Shown here: piece by piece, positions 5,021 to 8,688 of the stretch
Numbering within the stretch: the first letter of the stretch is position 1
How the letters are laid out: every line of letters starts with the position of its first letter
Assembly (NCBI GenBank): GCA_044425575.1
Contig: JAWXVE010000081.1
Span: 1-8,688 of the forward strand
Direction of reading: 5' to 3'
DNA from: JAWXVE01 sp044425575
GTDB taxonomy: Bacteria > Bacillota > Clostridia > Lachnospirales > Lachnospiraceae
DNA: 8,688 nt
Notes under the pieces: generated by a model
What the model was told of the DNA's origin: nothing
What the model saw: only the letters and a program-made list of their open reading frames with translations
The model's database searches: none
Made by a program: the position numbers and the translations under genes

Positions 5021-7930
5021 ATGATAAGAGTTGGACTGGATGTAGGTTCCACAACGTTAAAATGTGTTGTATTAGATGAGAATAATAAAATACTGTATTC
5101 GAATTATCAAAGACATTTTTCACAAATTGCAGAAAAAGTTCACGATATGTTGCAGGAAATCCATAAGATGGTGGAAGATACAACAGAAGTTGCGGTTAGT
5201 CTTTCAGGTTCAGCAGGTATGGGATTTGCAATGCAAATGGGGATTCCATTTGTGCAAGAGGTATACGCTACGAGATTAGCTGTTAAGACCTTGCTGCCTG
5301 ATATTGATACAGTAATTGAATTAGGGGGCGAAGATGCAAAGATTTTATTTGTATCGGGAACCATGGAAGTGCGCATGAATGGAAGTTGTGCTGGTGGAAC
5401 TGGTGCATTTATTGACCAAATGGCAACACTTCTTGGTATTACGCCGTTGGAGATGAACGAATATGCTAAGGAAAGCACAAAGATGTACACCATTGCTTCT
5501 CGCTGTGGTGTATTTGCCAAATCTGATATTCAGCCCCTTTTAAATCAAGGAGCAAGAAAAGAAGATATTGCGGCTAGTATTTTTGCGGCTGTCGTGAACC
5601 AAACTATTGCTGGTCTTGCCCAAGGTCGAGAGATTAAGGGCAATGTATTGTATTTAGGTGGACCACTAACTTTTTTCCCAGAATTAAGACATTGTTTTGA
5701 TAACACGCTTAAAATAACAGGAATATATCCTGAAAACTCTCTCTATTATGTAGCCATGGGCACTGCTCTTGCAAAGGACAATCAGATATTTGATTTAGAA
5801 AACCTAATTGACCAAATGGCACATTACCAATCTACAGGTGAGTACAGTTGTTGTGAGGCTTTATTCGAAGATAAGGCAGATTATGATGAATTTGCAAAGC
5901 GGCATCATGTAGGGGAACCGATTCAGCTTGCACCACTAGTAGGCAATGCTTATATTGGAATTGATGCTGGGTCTACCACATTAAAGGCTGTATTAATCGG
6001 GGAAGATGAAGAAATTGTACATTACAAATATATGCAAAATGGAGGGACACCCGTACCTCTTGTTAAGGATTTTCTGTTAGAAGTATATGAGAAGTATCCA
6101 GATATTAAAATTGCAGGAGTAGCCACAACTGGATATGGAGAAGAGATTATTAAGAATGCATTTCATGCAGATTTAGGCATTGTGGAGACAATGGCGCATT
6201 TTACAGGAGCTAAGAAATACAATCCAGAGGTTGATTTTATTATTGATATTGGTGGTCAAGATATTAAGTGTTTTAAGATCCGAAATGGGGCAATTGACAA
6301 TATCTTCTTAAATGAAGCATGCTCTTCAGGATGTGGTTCTTTCTTACAAACTTTTGCGGCAGCCCTAGGAGAGCAAATTGAAGAATTTTCAAAAGATGGA
6401 TTATTTGCACATAAGCCAGTAGATTTAGGTTCTAGATGTACTGTTTTTATGAATTCTTCTGTAAAACAAGCGCAAAAAGATGGGGCAGGACTTGAAAATA
6501 TTTCAGCAGGTCTTTCTATTAGCGTAGTGAAAAATGCTTTGTACAAAGTAATTCGAATTGCCAATGCAGATCAATTAGGACAACACATTGTAGTACAAGG
6601 TGGCACATTCTTAAATAATGCAGTACTTCGAGCATTTGAGAAGGAAATTGGACGAGATGTTACTAGACCGAGAATTGCTGGTTTAATGGGTGCATATGGG
6701 GCAGCATTGTATTGCAAGGCGAATAAGAAGGGAACGGAGAGTAGCATACTTACCAAAGAAGCATTAGAAGTGTTCACCCATGATGTGAAGGCGGTTACGT
6801 GTCAAGCATGTCAAAATCACTGTAAACTAACGGTGAATACATTTGAAGGCGGACGAAAATTCATCGGAGGTAATCGATGTGAAAAGCCACTTCAACTACG
6901 TGAGGTAAAAGAAAAGTATAATTTATACGATGTAAAGAAAGCGATGCTAGAGCAATATGGTAGTTTTAAGGGCAACCGTGAAACAATTGGAATCCCTATG
7001 GGACTTAATATGTTTGAAATGCTTCCATTTTGGCATGCGTTCTTCAAGTCACTAGGGTTTGGCTTACTCATTACAAAAGAATCTACAAGAGATATTTATA
7101 TAAAAGGGCAACATACAATTCCTTCTGATACGGTATGTTATCCCGCTAAGTTAATTCATGGGCATATAGAGGAACTAATGGAAAGCAAAGTGGATGCCAT
7201 ATTCTATCCGTGTATGACTTATAATTTCGATGAAGGAAATAGTGATAATCATTATAATTGTCCAGTGGTTGCATATTACCCAGAAGTAATTAAGTCCAAT
7301 AATACAGCTCTTGATTCAGTAAAATACATCGGAGATTATATAGGGGTTCATAGAAAGAAAGATTTTCCATATAAGATGTACGAGATATTATCCAAGTACT
7401 TTGACAAATTAGCAGTGAAAGATGTGGTAAAAGCATCTAAAATGGCGTACAAAGAATACGAGGTATTTATGGCAGATATTCGTGCAAAAGGAAAAGAGTA
7501 TTTGAGAATTGCAAGGAGCAATAATTTACCGGTTATTGTATTGGCGGGTAGACCATATCACTTAGATGCAGAGATTAACCATGGAATTGATAAATTAATC
7601 TGTGATTGTGGAGCAGTACTTGTAACAGAAGATGCAGTAAATGACTTGACGGGAAAAGTTCACACCAATGTACTCAATCAGTGGACCTACCACGCTAGAT
7701 TGTATGCTGCAGCTGATTATATTGCAAGTCGCGATGATCAACGAGTGAACTTAGTACAACTAGTTTCCTTTGGATGTGGAATTGATGCCATTACCACAGA
7801 TGAAGTTCGTAAGAAGCTAGAAGACAAGAAGAAGATTTACACCTTGATTAAGATTGATGAGATTACCAACCTTGGAGCAGTAAAGATTAGATTGCGCAGT
7901 CTATTCGCAGCAATTGAACAGGAGAATTAA
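5021..7930 (+). CDS. Large 2-hydroxyacyl-CoA dehydratase activase-like protein (two BadF/HgdC ATPase domains plus DUF2229 region)
   Basis: This 969-residue cytoplasmic protein belongs to the BadF/BadG/BcrA/BcrD family, whose small members (HgdC type) use ATP to push an electron from an iron-sulphur cluster into a partner enzyme. Domain 1 (about 3-253) has phosphate motif GLDVGSTTLK (5-14), GGEDAK (102-107), and Cys123 (GSCAGGTGAF) and Cys162 (SRCGVFAKSD). Domain 2 (about 311-565) repeats this with GIDAGSTTLK (313-322), GGQDIK (411-416), Cys434 (NEACSSGCGSF), Cys473 (SRCTVFMNSS) and a VVQGGTFLNNAVLRAF nucleotide motif (524-539). In HgdC the two matching Cys of a dimer bridge one [4Fe-4S] cluster, so the tandem could hold a cluster between its own halves (inference). 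A linker carries Cys594, Cys597, Cys601 and Cys620. Residues about 655-965 resemble DUF2229, with conserved Cys706, Cys731, Cys747 and Cys919. Known long forms, as I recall, are about 1400 residues; here the last part is a separate gene one base downstream. The true substrate of the long form is unknown. Confidence 0.9.
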   Translation: MIRVGLDVGSTTLKCVVLDENNKILYSNYQRHFSQIAEKVHDMLQEIHKMVEDTTEVAVSLSGSAGMGFAMQMGIPFVQEVYATRLAVKTLLPDIDTVIELGGEDAKILFVSGTMEVRMNGSCAGGTGAFIDQMATLLGITPLEMNEYAKESTKMYTIASRCGVFAKSDIQPLLNQGARKEDIAASIFAAVVNQTIAGLAQGREIKGNVLYLGGPLTFFPELRHCFDNTLKITGIYPENSLYYVAMGTALAKDNQIFDLENLIDQMAHYQSTGEYSCCEALFEDKADYDEFAKRHHVGEPIQLAPLVGNAYIGIDAGSTTLKAVLIGEDEEIVHYKYMQNGGTPVPLVKDFLLEVYEKYPDIKIAGVATTGYGEEIIKNAFHADLGIVETMAHFTGAKKYNPEVDFIIDIGGQDIKCFKIRNGAIDNIFLNEACSSGCGSFLQTFAAALGEQIEEFSKDGLFAHKPVDLGSRCTVFMNSSVKQAQKDGAGLENISAGLSISVVKNALYKVIRIANADQLGQHIVVQGGTFLNNAVLRAFEKEIGRDVTRPRIAGLMGAYGAALYCKANKKGTESSILTKEALEVFTHDVKAVTCQACQNHCKLTVNTFEGGRKFIGGNRCEKPLQLREVKEKYNLYDVKKAMLEQYGSFKGNRETIGIPMGLNMFEMLPFWHAFFKSLGFGLLITKESTRDIYIKGQHTIPSDTVCYPAKLIHGHIEELMESKVDAIFYPCMTYNFDEGNSDNHYNCPVVAYYPEVIKSNNTALDSVKYIGDYIGVHRKKDFPYKMYEILSKYFDKLAVKDVVKASKMAYKEYEVFMADIRAKGKEYLRIARSNNLPVIVLAGRPYHLDAEINHGIDKLICDCGAVLVTEDAVNDLTGKVHTNVLNQWTYHARLYAAADYIASRDDQRVNLVQLVSFGCGIDAITTDEVRKKLEDKKKIYTLIKIDEITNLGAVKIRLRSLFAAIEQEN
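7920..7924 (+). promoter_or_regulatory. Ribosome binding site inside the activase end, coupling the next gene
   Basis: AGGAG lies in the last codons of the activase gene, seven bases before the ATG at 7932. The stop codon TAA ends at 7930, so a terminating ribosome can restart on the spot. This supports a real start for the downstream gene rather than a sequencing error. Confidence 0.8.
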
Positions 7931-7931
7931 C

Positions 7932-8688
7932 ATGAAAAGAGTGGAATTTACCAAAGCAATGAAGAAAACCCATAAAATCTTATTTCCCAATATGCTTGAT
8001 ATTCACTTTGGTATTTTAACGAAAGTATTTAAAAGCTACGGATATCAAATGGAGCTTCTCAAGAATACAGACCAACATGTAATTGATGAAGGCTTAAAGT
8101 ATATTCATAACGATACTTGTTATCCGGCATTGCTTACCTCAGGACAGATGATTAGTGCTTTGAAGAGCGGTAATTATGACTTAGACCATGTGGCACTTAT
8201 GATGTCTCAAACAGGTGGTGGTTGTCGCGCTTCCAATTACATTCATTTGCTCCGAAAGGGATTGGAGAATGCAGGGCTTGGTCATGTTCCAGTCATTTCC
8301 ATTAACTTGTCAGGTCTTGAGAAGAATAGCGGATTTAAATTCACCTTACCACTTATACGTAGGACAGTAGCTGCTTTAATCTATGGAGATTTGCTCATGC
8401 TTCTTGCTAACCAGACGAGACCTTATGAAGTAAATAAGGGACAAGTAGATGAAACAGTTGAGAAGTGGTCCGATTTTGTGGAGGAATTATTCGAGAGACG
8501 AAAAGGGTTTACTGCTAAGGCTATGAAGGGATATTTAAGAGAAATCGTAGTTGATTTTGAGAAGATTCCAGTACACAGTGAGAAGAAGATAAAAGTAGGT
8601 ATCGTAGGAGAAATCTACGTAAAGTACTCGGCACTTGCCAATAATAACCTAGAAGAATTCTTAGCAAGTCAAGATTGTGAAGTTATGG
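7932..8688 (+). CDS. 2-hydroxyacyl-CoA dehydratase/activase C-terminal-type protein, 3' end cut by window edge
   Basis: An open frame of 252 codons runs off the right edge without a stop. It starts MKRVEFTKAMKKTHKILFPN and looks like the C-terminal portion of the roughly 1400-residue single-chain activase/dehydratase proteins of clostridia. Conserved features are HNDTCYPALL (60-69, Cys63), MSQTGGGCRASNYI (91-104, Cys98), and PVISINLSGLEKNSGFK (120-136). A strand-like segment KIKVGIVGEIYVKY follows at 219-232, typical of a second Rossmann-like half. The two Cys are plausible metal-cluster ligands by analogy with 2-hydroxyacyl-CoA dehydratase D-components; this is not shown by sequence alone. 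The gene sits one base after the activase stop, in the +1 frame, with its own ribosome binding site, so the two products are probably made together and may form a complex. Confidence 0.85.
   Translation, partial: MKRVEFTKAMKKTHKILFPNMLDIHFGILTKVFKSYGYQMELLKNTDQHVIDEGLKYIHNDTCYPALLTSGQMISALKSGNYDLDHVALMMSQTGGGCRASNYIHLLRKGLENAGLGHVPVISINLSGLEKNSGFKFTLPLIRRTVAALIYGDLLMLLANQTRPYEVNKGQVDETVEKWSDFVEELFERRKGFTAKAMKGYLREIVVDFEKIPVHSEKKIKVGIVGEIYVKYSALANNNLEEFLASQDCEVM

Noticed and set aside
4621..5052. Antisense open frame of 143 codons over the end of the ATPase gene and the following gap
   Set aside because: It has no ribosome binding site or family resemblance and mirrors the well-supported ATPase coding sequence on the + strand. 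Other antisense frames (for example 1718-1921, 5140-5520, 6256-6564) fail for the same reasons.
1..8688. CRISPR array, mobile element, phage or defence system
   Set aside because: No direct-repeat arrays, transposase, integrase, terminal repeats or known defence-family motifs were seen; all genes are recognisable core, transport or metabolic families.

Overview
The window reads as chromosomal DNA from a low-GC, motile, anaerobic Firmicute, most likely a clostridium of the Lachnospiraceae type. The evidence is the AT-rich composition, strong AGGAGG-type ribosome binding sites, the rpsF-ssb-rpsR order, an SSB with a lineage-typical tail (from memory), a chemoreceptor, and a very large oxygen-sensitive-type CoA-dehydratase activase. 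All genes lie on the + strand. There is no sign of a phage, insertion sequence, CRISPR array, tRNA or rRNA. No stretch longer than about 300 bases lacks a gene.

Layout: (1) 2-1363 is the 3' part of a methyl-accepting chemotaxis protein: the end of a Cache-type sensor, one membrane helix, HAMP, and a long signalling coiled coil. (2) 1414-2645 is the ribosomal/replication operon rpsF-ssb-rpsR. It has a near-ideal promoter with an extended -10, a structured 5' leader that may control translation, and a strong hairpin terminator. (3) 2687-4942 is a polar amino acid ABC importer operon (lipoprotein binding protein, permease, ATPase) with its own strong promoter. (4) 5021-8688 (running off the edge) is a two-gene unit. 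The first gene is a 969-residue protein with two tandem BadF/BadG/BcrA/BcrD (HgdC-like) ATPase domains, a four-cysteine linker and a DUF2229-type region. The second is a separate, translationally coupled gene whose product looks like the C-terminal part of the roughly 1400-residue single-chain version of this protein.

Functionally, the ribosomal operon makes S6 and S18, which bind each other on the 30S platform, with SSB between them. The importer brings in an amino acid that cannot be named from sequence. The activase is of the family that uses ATP to drive low-potential electron transfer through an iron-sulphur cluster to a partner enzyme. The substrate of the long form is not established as far as I know. 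No terminator is visible between the importer and the activase, so some read-through is possible, but a functional link is only a guess.

Most of the window is ordinary core genome. The items most worth a second look are the split and architecture of the large activase, the possible autoregulatory leader of rpsF, and the extra residue after the terminal Phe of SSB.
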